A stretch of 64,000 bases of DNA from Panicum virgatum (lineage: Eukaryota > Streptophyta > Magnoliopsida > Poales > Poaceae): contig NC_053149.1 in assembly GCF_016808335.1 (NCBI RefSeq), positions 257,596 through 321,595 on the forward strand, written 5' to 3'. Both the position numbers and the translations under genes were made by a program. Each line of letters opens with the position of its first letter. Positions within the stretch are counted from its first letter, which is position 1. This document shows positions 8,791 to 18,839 of this stretch, in pieces. Below the pieces are notes generated by a model, which ran no database searches, had not been told where the DNA came from, and was given only the letters and a program-made list of their open reading frames with translations.

Positions 8791-9750
8791 ATGCCAGACC
8801 TAGTGTGGGAGCATGGCCAAAAGATCAGGGGTGGGATCAGGGGTGGTTTCAAATGCAAGTATTGCAGGGAGGAGAAGAGTGGGGGAGGAGCAACAAGGTT
8901 CAAAGAGCATTTAGCACATAGGGGGAAAGATGTGAAGGACTGCCCTTCGGTTCCAGCCGAAGTTAAGGCCTTCTTTAGTGAGCAGTTGGACAGGAACAAG
9001 GCTAGAGCTAAAGCAAGGGCCCGAGAAAAGCTGCTGAGGGACCAATCTGCAAGGGGGCCGCACATTGACCGGAAAACTTCACCAGCTGCTTGGTGGGCTA
9101 CATTTGGGGGAGATACACCAGTGTTGCAAAGGGTCGCCCGACGCTTGTTGTCGCAGTGTGCAGCCTCTAGTGGATGTGAAAGGAACTGGAGCACATTTGC
9201 TTACATCCACACCAAACTGCGCAATAGGTTGAGCCACCAGAAATTGGACAAATTGGTCTTTGTGAACTACAACCTCCGCTTGCGTCTGCAACGTGCTACT
9301 AGAGGGGTCGATCCATATGACTATGATCCAGTTAGCAGTTTCATGGATCTTTCTTTGTACCGGCAGTCATCAGCAATTCAAGATTGGATGAAGCAATCAA
9401 GGTCCAATGGAGACCCAGCATTTGATGAAGACTCAGACTTCACTGACACTCCATTGCCGAGCCAGATGTTCACTGACATAGGCTCTTCTCATGGTCACGA
9501 TGAAGATGTGGAGACATGGGCCGAAGAAACAATTGGGGACACACATCTGGGAAAAAGGAAGACTAAGATTGGTCCCGAAATGAGAAAAGGGAAGAAACCA
9601 CGCACTGAGGAGGAGTTAGGTAGTGACGATACCACACCTGAGCCTAGTGGTGGTGAGGACATTGAGTATAATGCAATCAATCACAATCATCTGTTACATA
9701 GTGCCACTTATTCTTCAGAAGAATACATGGAAACATTTGTTAGAAACTAG
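8791..9750 (+). CDS. BED zinc finger fused to hAT C-terminal dimerisation domain; catalytic core absent
   Basis: The frame is intact for 319 codons from an ATG just after an acceptor (TTGTAG|GACAATG). Residues 1-55 form a BED-type zinc finger with Cys22, Cys25, His40 and Cys51; a basic Arg/Lys/Ala stretch follows (about 72-88). At about residue 92 the sequence jumps straight to an hATC domain (WWATFGGDTPVLQRVARRL, then SGCERNWSTFAYIHTKLRNR and YNLRLR). Full hAT transposases are 600-800 residues; the RNase H-like core with the DDE residues is missing without loss of frame. The C-terminal third is acidic and has a basic KRKTKIGPEMRKGKKPR patch that could be a nuclear signal. It can probably bind DNA and dimerise but not cut. 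It is either a deletion derivative or a candidate repressor or co-opted protein. Confidence 0.8.
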   Translation: MPDLVWEHGQKIRGGIRGGFKCKYCREEKSGGGATRFKEHLAHRGKDVKDCPSVPAEVKAFFSEQLDRNKARAKARAREKLLRDQSARGPHIDRKTSPAAWWATFGGDTPVLQRVARRLLSQCAASSGCERNWSTFAYIHTKLRNRLSHQKLDKLVFVNYNLRLRLQRATRGVDPYDYDPVSSFMDLSLYRQSSAIQDWMKQSRSNGDPAFDEDSDFTDTPLPSQMFTDIGSSHGHDEDVETWAEETIGDTHLGKRKTKIGPEMRKGKKPRTEEELGSDDTTPEPSGGEDIEYNAINHNHLLHSATYSSEEYMETFVRN

Positions 9751-10859
9751 CTATACCATGTAGACAACTAGCAAGATTTCCAGGATAATGCCTCCAGTTC
9801 TTTAAGCTTTACATTTATTTTACTAAACAAAGGAACGTTGGCATTTGGCAAAATAAGGGATACAATTTTTGTTCTATCTTCAGCGTAAAACAATTGGCTA
9901 AGTTATTGTAAAACCGCAAGATAGAATAAGTAGAGAAATATTATATGAGATATTTTCTCATTTCTTCACATGTAAAGGACAGAGGAAAGAAAAATCCACA
10001 GTTCACTTTTTTTCGAAAGATTTTTTTTTCATAGTTCACTTAAAGTTGTAGAAATTATGTAAAAAATACTACCTCCACTTAAGACTGTTTGTCATAGCTG
10101 AATAGAGTACATTCATGATTCAGCTTTTGTGCTGAAGTGAATGCAAGTAACCAGTAGCAACAATCAATCACAGCGATTAGACAACCTTTGAGCTTAATGT
10201 GACAGAGCTCTGAGTCCAAACATTTTTGAGACATGACCTCTGCAACATTTTTTTTCCACTGGGGCAAACCCATTTCCATTACTTTGAACAGAAATACACA
10301 GCAGTTTAGAAGATTGCTTACAGGACAGATAAGCTAGAAACATCAGAAAAGAAAATAATAGGCACCCTGATGCCTTCATTCATCCAGGGGGCCCACAGTA
10401 TCAAACCACTAAGCCTTCCAACTTAAGCCAACCAATTAACAGCGACACCCAGCCTAAACGATCAAGCCAGCATCGGCACATTAACAAAGTAACCAGAGAA
10501 GAACAAGTAGCAACGCAGACAGACTATACAACCAAAATGAAGACACCCCTCGCACAAACAGCAAAAGGAGCTTCGCAGAGACACTTCTTCTTTCCTTCCT
10601 GAAGATCTTTCTTTCTTTTCTCCCAGGCCTGAGTGTCAGCTGGAGGAAGGTCTCTGCAACATATGGAAGATAAATGCAATTTCCAGCATAAATAAACATA
10701 CACAGCATCGAGGAAACAAAAACTCATTCAGTAATTGCTCGCTAGTACGACCAAGAAAAAGGAAGCACATACAAAAGATGTAGACATCAATCTGGAAACA
10801 CAAAAGATTTAGACATTTGGAAGATCAAGTTCTTGCTGAAGTCCCCACAAGCAACAACC
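9751..10859 (-). other. 3' flank of the F-box gene, with a retroposed insert
   Basis: Positions 10085-10245 and 10660-10805 match 35547-35745 plus 47424-47545 in the same orientation. This is therefore a duplicated 3' UTR or downstream segment of the F-box gene, and the copies part company about 50 bases from the F-box stop codon. 9751-10080 is A+T-rich and shows no gene. Confidence 0.55.
10249..10651 (-). mobile_element. 5'-truncated LINE 3' end
   Basis: A 403-bp insert is flanked by an 11-bp direct repeat ctctgcaacat (10238-10248 and 10652-10662). It has a poly(T) run at its left end, so the poly(A) tail is on the minus strand. The paralogous segment near 35700 lacks the insert, which confirms an empty site. 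The minus strand ends with a LINE-like tail (atggaaatgggtttgcccca then A-run). Confidence 0.65.
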
Positions 10860-11164
10860 TCAATCCTTGGTGGCAAGAACCGATGACTCCTTGAAACAGG
10901 GAACATATGGGGTAAGTAACAGATAGCCCTTTCCTAGAGTGCAGAGAGCACGCAGTTCCTTACTATCTATGTTATATGATACCAGTTTCTGGTCCCAGTG
11001 CTGAACAAGGATTATCGAATTGTGATCTGGATGAATGGCCACAATATCGAAGTCTTCAACTATGCGACTCAGGAATCCAAAGAACTGAGAAGAGCTCACA
11101 TTGTGCTTCAGGATCCATTCTTGTGTATCATAGTCCTCAAGAACCCAAACTGACATCTGCATGT
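10860..11164 (-). pseudogene. F-box gene, part 3: C-terminal end and stop
   Basis: Leaving out the Copia element and one catgt copy, the frame continues ...NMHYM|QMSVWVLEDYDTQEW, then FFGFLSRIVEDFDIVAIHPD, HNSIILVQHWDQKLVSYNID, and stops after SSVLATKD at 10860. The three parts sum to about 1.23 kb of coding sequence (roughly 408 codons), the usual length of grass F-box proteins. Part 3 has no internal stop, so the Copia insertion looks recent. Confidence 0.8.
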
Positions 11165-12187
11165 TGTTAGATATCTAGGCAATTTTCGGTATATTTTAAT
11201 TCCAAAATTAAATGTATAAACTAACAATATTTCTATGACTTTAAGGAGTAAAATAAAACATGTGAACATGTTTATACTTATCACACATATAAGCATAAAC
11301 AATATAAATAACCAAAGTTTCAGGGAGTACCCTGAAGCGGGGCCGTTGCCGGAGGCATTGGCTGCGCTGTTACCAACTGGAGTAGACATCTACTCGGTTG
11401 GCCTCAGTTGAAGTAGTCGAACTAAATCGGTGCAGGAAGAAGTTCGCAGTGCAGTCCCGCGAACGGTCACCAAGATGTAGTCGACGTAGTCGTTCGGCCA
11501 CCAGAATGTAGTCGACGTAGTCGTTCGGCTCGTCCACCAGGAAGTAGTCGTACAATCGGGCAAAGTCTTAATATTTTTGAGCAGTCACGCTAAAGCGTTA
11601 CCCAAAAACCTGATTGCCCGCCTATCCCGTGCAGGATCTCAAGGCGAGCAAGGTTTCGGAGGCCTGCTCACGCTAATTCTGTGCGCGCAGAAATTAGCGT
11701 TGGGGAACTCAGTTGTTGCAACTGGAGAGGGAGAAGAGAGGAGCCGAGTTGCCTCAGTGCTCTGGTGCAGAATGGATGAGGGGAATGGCACTCCTTATAT
11801 AGTGACTCAGGTGCTCAGGATCGTTGAACCTGGACACCATCAGAGTCATTTAGGTGATGCGGTTATGGCCATTAATTACAGATTTAATTGCACATTTAAT
11901 CGCACAATTAATTGCTGTCAACGGCAAAATAGCCATCACATCGCGCCGCGCCGCGCCGCGGCCCGGCCCGGCTCGGCTCGGCGAGGCGAGCGAGCGCGCG
12001 CGTGTGTGGTTCACCGTCCTCCTCTTACCGACTTCACAAGTGGTGTACACGAAGTCCACCTTTTAAGTCGGTTGAGATCCTCCTCAATTCCCGGTACGGA
12101 ATTAAGCATTGATTCCCTAGCATTAATAGTGGGCTTTAAATTCTTTTAATGTTTTAGAATGAATGGGCCAAGCCCATTACTCCAACA
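11165..12187 (-). repeat. 3' LTR of the first Copia element
   Basis: 1023 bp and closely matching 16680-17710; I count only a handful of single-base differences outside 11853-12010. In that block this copy has gatgcggttatggccattaa and an A+T-rich stretch where the other LTR has GC-rich simple repeats. Confidence 0.85.
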
Positions 12188-12754
12188 ATCCCCACCAAGA
12201 AATTCAAGCCACACTAGAAATACCCTCATTCCCTCATTGATATACCAGTATTCGACAGAGACTGTTAAGTTGAACTTCCATCTAGGACAAAGGCTACACT
12301 TATTCACAACTGTGCAATGGACTATGCCTTGAATTGCCAGTTTTGTGCAAACAAGTTTGACCAGAGCCCTACACTGGTACTAGGCTGCATAAGCATCCCC
12401 GCGGTTTGGAGCTTATAAGTCATACTCCAGGCCCTTCATGAGTTTCTAGAGAATACCCAATTCTCATAGACCATGACCAGTGGTCAAACTCATATAGGTG
12501 TGTTCCTTTCAGATGTTCTGTAGGACAACATCTTTGTTTCAAGAAAACAACTCATTTGTTTAAAAAAAAACCACCTGGCACACATTAAGGTATAGACCAA
12601 CCTGCCATACAGATTAGAAGAGAAATGCACCTTATACACGGAATGAGCCCTTTTCACAAAGGTTCTCTTCTCACAGTCAGACTTTAGTTTGTTTCACCAT
12701 CCTAATTCACGGGATCTCCGATCACATAGGACAAGGTTTCCACTATAGAATGAC
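12188..12754 (-). other. 3' untranslated internal region of the first Copia element
   Basis: Between the Pol stop and the 3' LTR. No open frame of note. The purine-rich tract ttggtggggat (minus) directly before the LTR at 12188 probably serves as polypurine tract. Confidence 0.6.
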
Positions 12755-13015
12755 TCACGTGGGTCTCAAGCCCAATTCCATAGATGCATTGTCTATCACA
12801 TTTCGTGAAAGACCCTTTGTAAACTGATCTGCCAGATTTTTAGCCGTCTGAACATAGTCCAGGGCTATAACTCCGGAGTTTCTCAATTTTCTGACAGATT
12901 TCAACCGCCTTTTCACATGTCTAGATGACTTCATGTTATCCTTAGAACTATTCACCTTGACAATTACCGTTTGATTATCACAGTTCATTAGGATTGCCGG
13001 TAACGGTTTTTTCAA
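12755..13015 (-). pseudogene. Copia RNase H, C-terminal end
   Basis: Last 86 codons of Pol after the frameshift: [52 protein letters not shown], ending GLRPT and stop. This is the typical end of Copia Pol (NLADQFTKGL). Confidence 0.8.
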
Positions 13016-14027
13016 CTATCGGCAAGTCCATAAGGAGCTCACGAAGCCACTCAGCCTCAACAGTGGCGGTATCTAATGCTGTGAGTTCTGCTTCCATAGT
13101 TGACCTCGTTAAGATGGTCTGCTTGCAAGACTTCCAGAAAACAGCTCCACCACCAAGTGTAAACACATATCCACTTGTGGCCTTTATCTCATCAGCATCA
13201 GAAATCCAATTTGAATCACTATACCCTTCTAGTACCCTTGGGTACCCGGTGTAGTGAATTCCATAGTTCATTGTCCCCTTCAGATAGCGCATTACTCTTT
13301 CAAGAGCCTTCCAATGATCATCTCCCGGGTTTGAAACAAACCGGCTCAGTTTGCTTACAGCAAACGAGATGTCAGGTCTTGTAGCGCTCGCTAAATACAT
13401 TAATGAACCAATGATCTGAGAATATCTCAGCTGATCTCGCATTATCCTTTTGTTCTTTCTAAGAATTAAACTGGCATCATATGGTGTTGAGACAGGTTTA
13501 TAGTCGCTATAACCAAAGCGACTTAACACCTTCTCCACATAGTGAGACTGTGTAAGAATCACCTCACCATTGATCTCTTTTACCAGTTTTATATTAAGGA
13601 TAACATCAGCTTCTCCCAGATCCTTCATCTCAAAATTTTGAGATAAAAACTCTTTGACTTCCTTAATCACATTAAGGCTAGTGCCAAAGATCAGTATGTC
13701 ATCCACATACAAACACAAAATCACTCCATCAGCCCCACCATAGCGATAGTACACACATCTGTCAGCTTCGTTCACAACAAAGCCGGCAGAGGTCAAAGTT
13801 CTATCAAACTTTTCATGCCACTGCTTAGGCGCTTGCTTGAGACCATATAAAGATTTTAACAACTTACAAACCATTCCTTCTTGACCCTTTGATACAAACC
13901 CATCCGGCTGATCCATATAGATCTCCTCTTCTAACTCTCCATTGAGGAAAGCCGTCTTAACGTCCATCTGATGAACGAGAAGACCATAAGAGGCTGCCAG
14001 GGAAAGTAACACCCGAATTGTGGTCAA
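12978..14027 (-). pseudogene. Copia reverse transcriptase palm and RNase H
   Basis: Continues Pol in a shifted frame. RT motifs [31 protein letters not shown] and the catalytic [10 protein letters not shown] are present; then [14 protein letters not shown] and the RNase H signature GYSDSNW...[26 protein letters not shown]. The frame breaks at an A-run near 13010 (KTVTGN) before the last 80 codons. Confidence 0.85.
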
Positions 14028-16023
14028 TCAGGGCAACTGGTGAATAAGTGTCAAAGAAATCTTCTCCTTCTTTTTGGGTATAACCCTTGGCCACAAGCCT
14101 AGCCTTGTACTTTTCAATAGTACCATCTGGCCTAAGCTTTTTCTTGAACACCCACTTGCATCCAACCGGTTTACATCCATAAGGACGTTCAACGACCTCC
14201 CAGGTTCCATTAGACATAATAGAATCCATCTCACTCCTTACTGCTTCCTTCCAATAGTCAGCATCAGGAGATGAATATGCCTCTTCAATGGTTCTGGGTG
14301 TATCATCTATGAGGTATACAATGAAATCATCACCAAAAGACTTTACAGTCCTTTGTCTCTTGCTCTTTCTCGGAGCATCATTGTTATTCTCCTCAGGATT
14401 TTCTACAAGTGTATGTTCATTGTGTTCTATCGGCTCAGCAGAGCCATCATCCTCGATGAACTCTTGTCTAGATGAACTTGTTTCATCTCTCATGGGAAAA
14501 ATGTTTTCAAAAAATGTAGCATCTCTGGACTCCATTATAGTACCAACATGCATGTCAGGTACTCCAGATTTCACTATTAAAAATCTATATCCAACGCTGT
14601 GAATAGCATAACCTAGAAAGATACAATCCACAGTTTTAGGTCCAAGCTTACGTTTCTTGGTTATTGGCACACTCACTTTTGCCAAACAACCCCATGTACG
14701 TAAGTATGACAGTGTTGGCCTTTTCTTCTCCCATTCCTCGAATGGAGTTATCTCTTTATTCTTTGTAGGAACACGATTTAGGACATGACATGCAGTCAAT
14801 ATAGCCTCACCCCACCATTCCTTGGAAAGCCCTGCTGTATCTAACATGGCGTTAACCAAATCCGTTAGAGTGCGGTTCTTTCTTTCGGCAACCCCATTTG
14901 ACTGAGGTGAATAGGGAGGCGTCCTCTCATGAATAATACCATGTTCCTCGCAGAATAAAGTAAATAAATTTGAGAAATACTCGCCACCACGATCTGACCT
15001 AACTCTTTTGATCTTTCTCTCAAGTTGGTTTTCTACTTCAGCTTTATAGATTTTAAAGTAGTATAAAGCTTCATCTTTTGACTTCAACAAATAGATGTAA
15101 CAAAATCTAGTACTATCATCAATCAAAGTCATGAAATATTTTTTACCACCTTTTGTCAACACTCCATTCATTTCGCACAAATCGGAATGAATTAATTCTA
15201 AGGGTGCCAAGCTCCTTGCCTCCGCGGTCTTATGAGGCTTACGAGTTTGTTTTGATTCAACACATACATGACACTTAGAATTTTTGACAAAAGTGAACTT
15301 TGGAATTAAGCTCAAATTAGCTAAGCGCATCATACAACCAAAATTAACGTGACAAAGCCTCGAATGCCAAACATTTGTTTCATCAACGTTAATAACATTG
15401 TATGCAATTTTATTACAAACATCTGACAAAGAAAGACGGAACAAGCCTCCGCTTTCATAACCTTTTCCAACAAAAGTACCAAACTTAGACAAGATACATT
15501 TATTGGACTCAAAGACTAATTTGAAACCATCTCTACACAGTAGAGAGCCGCTGACTAAATTCTTCTTGATGGTGGGGACATGCTGTACGTTCTTCAGCTG
15601 CACGGTCTTCCCCGAAGTAAACTTCAGATTTACCGTACCAACACCAAGAACACGCGCATGTGATCCGTTCCCCATCAGCAAGGAGGAAGTCCCGCCGGTC
15701 TGGTAAGAAGAGAACAAAGAAGCATCAGCACAAACATGAATATTAGCACCAGTGTCAACCCACCACTCGGGTGAACCAAAGACTGAAAGAACAGTAGGTA
15801 ATAAATTACCGTACCCCGATGTTCCTCCAGGCTCGCTAATAACCATGTTGGCGGAGTCGTTGCCTTTGCGGTTCGGACACTTTGCAGCAAAGTGATCCGT
15901 ACTAGCGCACACATAGCAAGCTCCCGTCTTCTTCTTCTTCTTAAAAGTGGTTGTCTTCTTAGTCTTTGGTTGGTTCTGCAGGTGGCTTTTTCTTGTTCTT
16001 GTGGGAGTTGTTCTTCTGAACAA
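13957..16023 (-). pseudogene. Copia Pol: zinc knuckle, protease, integrase, start of reverse transcriptase
   Basis: Domains in order on the minus strand: Gag zinc knuckle CYVCASTDHFAAKC; aspartic protease WWVDTGANIHVC; GAG pre-integrase NVWHSRLCHVNFGCM with the CHVC pair; integrase core with an Asp at LIHSDLCEMNG, a second in VRSDRGGEYFSN, and the Glu-containing SPQSNGVAERKNRTL; then the RT entry WKEAVRSEMDSIMSNGTWE and KYKARLVAKGYTQ. The frame is open for 688 codons and lost near 14030 by a one-base shift. Reads as a recently active enzyme set. Confidence 0.85.
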
Positions 16024-16904
16024 GATTGGCTACTTGAAGCACCAACAACTTCTTTCCCACGTATGTCCTTTGCTCTCGCCTTCTCCTCAACATCAAGAGT
16101 CCCTATGAGTCCATCTATTGTGAACTCCTGTCTCTTGTGTTTTAGAGAAGTAGCAAAGTCCCTCCAAGAAGGTGGAAGCTTAGAGATTATACCTCCAGCC
16201 ACAAACTTATTGGGTAACACACATGGGGACTCTTTGCTGCAATTTTTGAGATCTTTTGCCAGAGTATGTATTTCATGAGCCTGTTCCACTACAGAACGGT
16301 CTTCGACCATCCTGTACTCAAGGAACTGCTCCATGATATACAACTCACTCCCGGCGTCAGATACTCCATATTGAGCCTCAAGAGCATCCCACAATGCTTT
16401 GCCAGTTGGCAGCCGGATATAAGAATCCACCAGGTTATCACTGAGAACACTAATGATCAAGCCTCGAAAGAGGATATCAGCCTCATCGAACGCACTCCCT
16501 TCCTCTGGAGAGAATTGTTCAGGCTTACCCTCTTTCACATGGATCACTCTCGATAGTGTTAACCACAGTATAAGCCGCTCTTGCCAACGTTTGTAATTTG
16601 AACCATCAAAAGGTGATGGTTTGATTGATGCAGCAAAGCTAGATACCGAAAGCCTATTAACACAATCAGGTTTTTGGATTGTTAGATATCTAGGCAATTT
16701 TCGGTATATTTTAATTCCAAAATTAAATGTATAAACTAACAATATTTCTATGACTTTAAGGAGTAAAATAAAACATGTGAACATGTTTATACTTATCACA
16801 CATATAAGCATAAACAATATAAATAACCAAAGTTTTAGGGAGTACCCTGAAGCGGGGCCGTTGCCGGAGGCATTGGCTGCGCTGTTACCAACTGGAGTAG
16901 ACAT
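15990..16904 (-). pseudogene. Copia Gag (start codon inside the 5' LTR)
   Basis: A minus-strand frame opens at ATG 16904, 225 bases before the LTR end. After an LTR-coded segment it reads into a UBN2/retrotran_gag-like core: SPFDGSNYKRWQERLILWL, GKALWDALEAQYG, MEQFLEYRMVEDRSVVEQ, LPPSWRDFATSLKHKR. A possible intron (CTTCAG|GGTACTCC donor in the LTR; TTAATAG|GCTTTCGG acceptor near 16650) would remove the hydrophobic LTR-coded part. The Gag-Pol frame is broken near 16020, just before the zinc knuckle. Confidence 0.75.
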
Positions 16905-17710
16905 CTACTCGGTTGGCCTCAGTCGAAGTAGTCGAACTAAATCGGTGCAGGAAGAAGTTCGCAGTGCAGTCCCGCGAACGGTCACCAAGATGTAGTCGAC
17001 GTAGTCGTTCGGCCACCAGAATGTAGTCGACGTAGTCGTTCGGCTCGTCCACCAGGAAGTAGTCGTACAATCGGGCAAAGCCTTAGTATTTTTGAGCAGT
17101 CACGCTAAAGCGTTACCCAAAAACCTGATTGCCCGCCTATCCCGTGCAGGATCTCAAGGCGAGCAAGGTTTCGGAGGCCTGCTCACGCTAATTCTGTGCG
17201 CGCAGAAATTAGCGTTGGGGAACTCAGTTGTTGCAACTGGAGAGGGAGAAGAGAGGAGCCGAGTTGCCTCAGTGCTCTGGTGCAGAATGGATGAGGGGAA
17301 TGGCACTCCTTATATAGTGACTCAGATGCTCAGGATCGTTGAACCTGGACACCATCAGAGTCATTTAGGTCCGCGCCACGCCGCACCGCACCGCACCGCA
17401 CCGCACCTGCACGTCACGTCCGGCACGTCACGTCCGGCCGCGCACGCGCGCCGCGCCGCGCCTCGCCTCGGCCTCGGCCACGGCCACGGCCCGGCCCGGC
17501 CCGGCGAGGCGAGCGAGCGCGCGCGCGTGTGATTCACCGTCCTCCTCTTACCGGCTTCACAAGTGGTGTACACGAAGTCCACCTTTTAAGTCGGTTGAGA
17601 TCCTCCTCAATTCCCGGTACGGAATTAAGCATTGATTCCCTAGCATTAATAGTGGGCTTTAAATTCTTTTAATGTTTTAGAATGAATGGGCCAAGCCCAT
17701 TACTCCAACA
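16680..17710 (-). repeat. 5' LTR of the first Copia element
   Basis: 1031 bp; the minus strand starts TGTTGGAGTAATGGGC and ends GATATCTAACA. A TATA box (TATATAAGG, minus, 17317-17309) lies in the middle. A duplicated gtagtcgacgtagtcgttcgg unit occurs near 16995-17045. It is nearly identical to the other LTR except for a G+C-rich block at about 17371-17525. Confidence 0.85.
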
Positions 17711-18294
17711 CATGTAGTGCATATTGGAGCCTTGTTGTGATTGCACATTCACACCTATGCATTGCAGATGGTCTTGGGATTGACCAATAAAAGCAATTGT
17801 CGCCACATCCTTACCATGCCAGCGGATGATCCTACAAGTTTTCCCTTCCCCATCCACTACAACTATCAGATCCTCCTTTTCCTGAACATCGTAGACAATA
17901 AAATGCAGTAGACCATTGATCAAAGCCCTGCCATTTGTGAATTTGATTATGGCTTGACCCTGCAGTCCCCATTCACCTTGCTTCCATTTGCTTGACCTGT
18001 CACTCCATGCCCTAGTTTCAGACGAGTAGGAGTGCACCGTTTCCACCTTCATCATTGAGAAATTGTCCCAGATCTGGACCAAGTGGAAGTGCGAGGAGAC
18101 AGCAGAGTCAAACATCAGAAAGGTATGCGCATATCTTTCGTCCACCCCATCATAGACAGTGATATAATAGCTCTCTTCCATTGGAGGTGGGAGAGGACAA
18201 GAACTGGAACTGGCGGGCAGAGTCACCAATTCCTCGGTCGCAGGGTTGCACACGATGTACCCGAACTTGTCCTCCCGGGTGCACCCAAAGAGCA
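17711..18294 (-). pseudogene. F-box gene, part 2: F-box-associated middle region
   Basis: The minus-strand frame continues directly from part 1 once the Gypsy element and one gagca copy are left out. It reads FGCTREDKFGYIVCNPATEE, LVTLPAS, then FMLFDSAVSSHFHLVQIW and WSDRSSKWKQGEWGLQGQA, ending near QQGSNMHYM. This is the beta-rich F-box-associated type of region in grass F-box proteins. The Copia element is inserted at 17710/17711 with TSD catgt. A separate open frame runs from ATG 18712 in the Gypsy LTR into this exon, giving a potential LTR-F-box chimera. Confidence 0.8.
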
Positions 18295-18799
18295 TGTTGG
18301 GGATCATCGTCTCAGACGCCGGAGATTGCCCGAAACTGTAGGACGGGAGCCGAAGGATCCGAAGGTAACTGAAAGCCCGGAGGTTACCTTCTCGACCGAA
18401 GGTTAGAAGATGCGCCCGAAGGTTTCCGGAAGAAGCCGAAGGTTGACGGGGCCCGAAGGTGATCCCGTTGCCCGAAGGTCCTTGGAAGCTACCGAAGGTC
18501 CAGGGAGGCGAACGAAGGTTAACCGCTGATCCGAAGGTTACCGCGAAGCTTTGGGGTAGCGTCTCGATTACGAATCGGATAGGGTAAACAACTTGTACAC
18601 TCCAACCTGTATGAAATGACCTACGCCTCAGAATATTCGCAGAATATTCCGGGCAGGTAGGGGCATTATAGTCATTATGTAACCCTAACCAATCTGTACT
18701 GGACACGTGCATGTATGAGGGTGAAACTCTGCCACTCTACCCTGTTTAACCTTCGTGTATGCATTTTGATTGGGTGATAAGAAAACCGAGAACCCAACA
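18295..18799 (+). repeat. 5' LTR of the Gypsy element, TATA region deleted
   Basis: Starts TGTTGGGGATCATCG and ends GAACCCAACA. It has ten copies of CGAAGG. Compared with the 3' LTR it lacks about 25 bases around 18680, including the only TATA box (ggtataaatacc). It should therefore be a weak or dead promoter. Confidence 0.85.
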
Positions 18800-18817
18800 A
18801 GGACGCCCACCGTGTTC
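18800..18817 (+). promoter_or_regulatory. Gypsy primer binding site (degenerate)
   Basis: Directly after the 5' LTR: aggacgcccaccgtgttc. It resembles the tggcgcccaccgtgg site used by several grass Gypsy elements, with two changed bases near the start. Confidence 0.5.
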
Positions 18818-18839
18818 CCAGCTCGAAAACCAACCCCCG

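Larger units (their letters stand above)
11165..17710 (-). mobile_element. Copia LTR retrotransposon inserted in the F-box gene
   Basis: Full-length, 6.5 kb, minus orientation. Its LTRs are 11165-12187 (3') and 16680-17710 (5'), and the 5-bp target duplication is catgt (11160-11164 and 17711-17715). Gag, protease, integrase, reverse transcriptase and RNase H follow in Copia order from 16904 down to 12755. Three frameshifts (near 16020, 14030 and 13000) make it non-autonomous. The polypurine-like ggtggggat on the minus strand precedes the 3' LTR. No TGGTATCA-type primer site follows the 5' LTR. Confidence 0.9.

Noticed and set aside
11577..12149. 190-codon plus-strand open frame, repeated at 17092-17532
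   Set aside because: Lies within both Copia LTRs, antisense to the element, and covers the variable GC block. No protein evidence.
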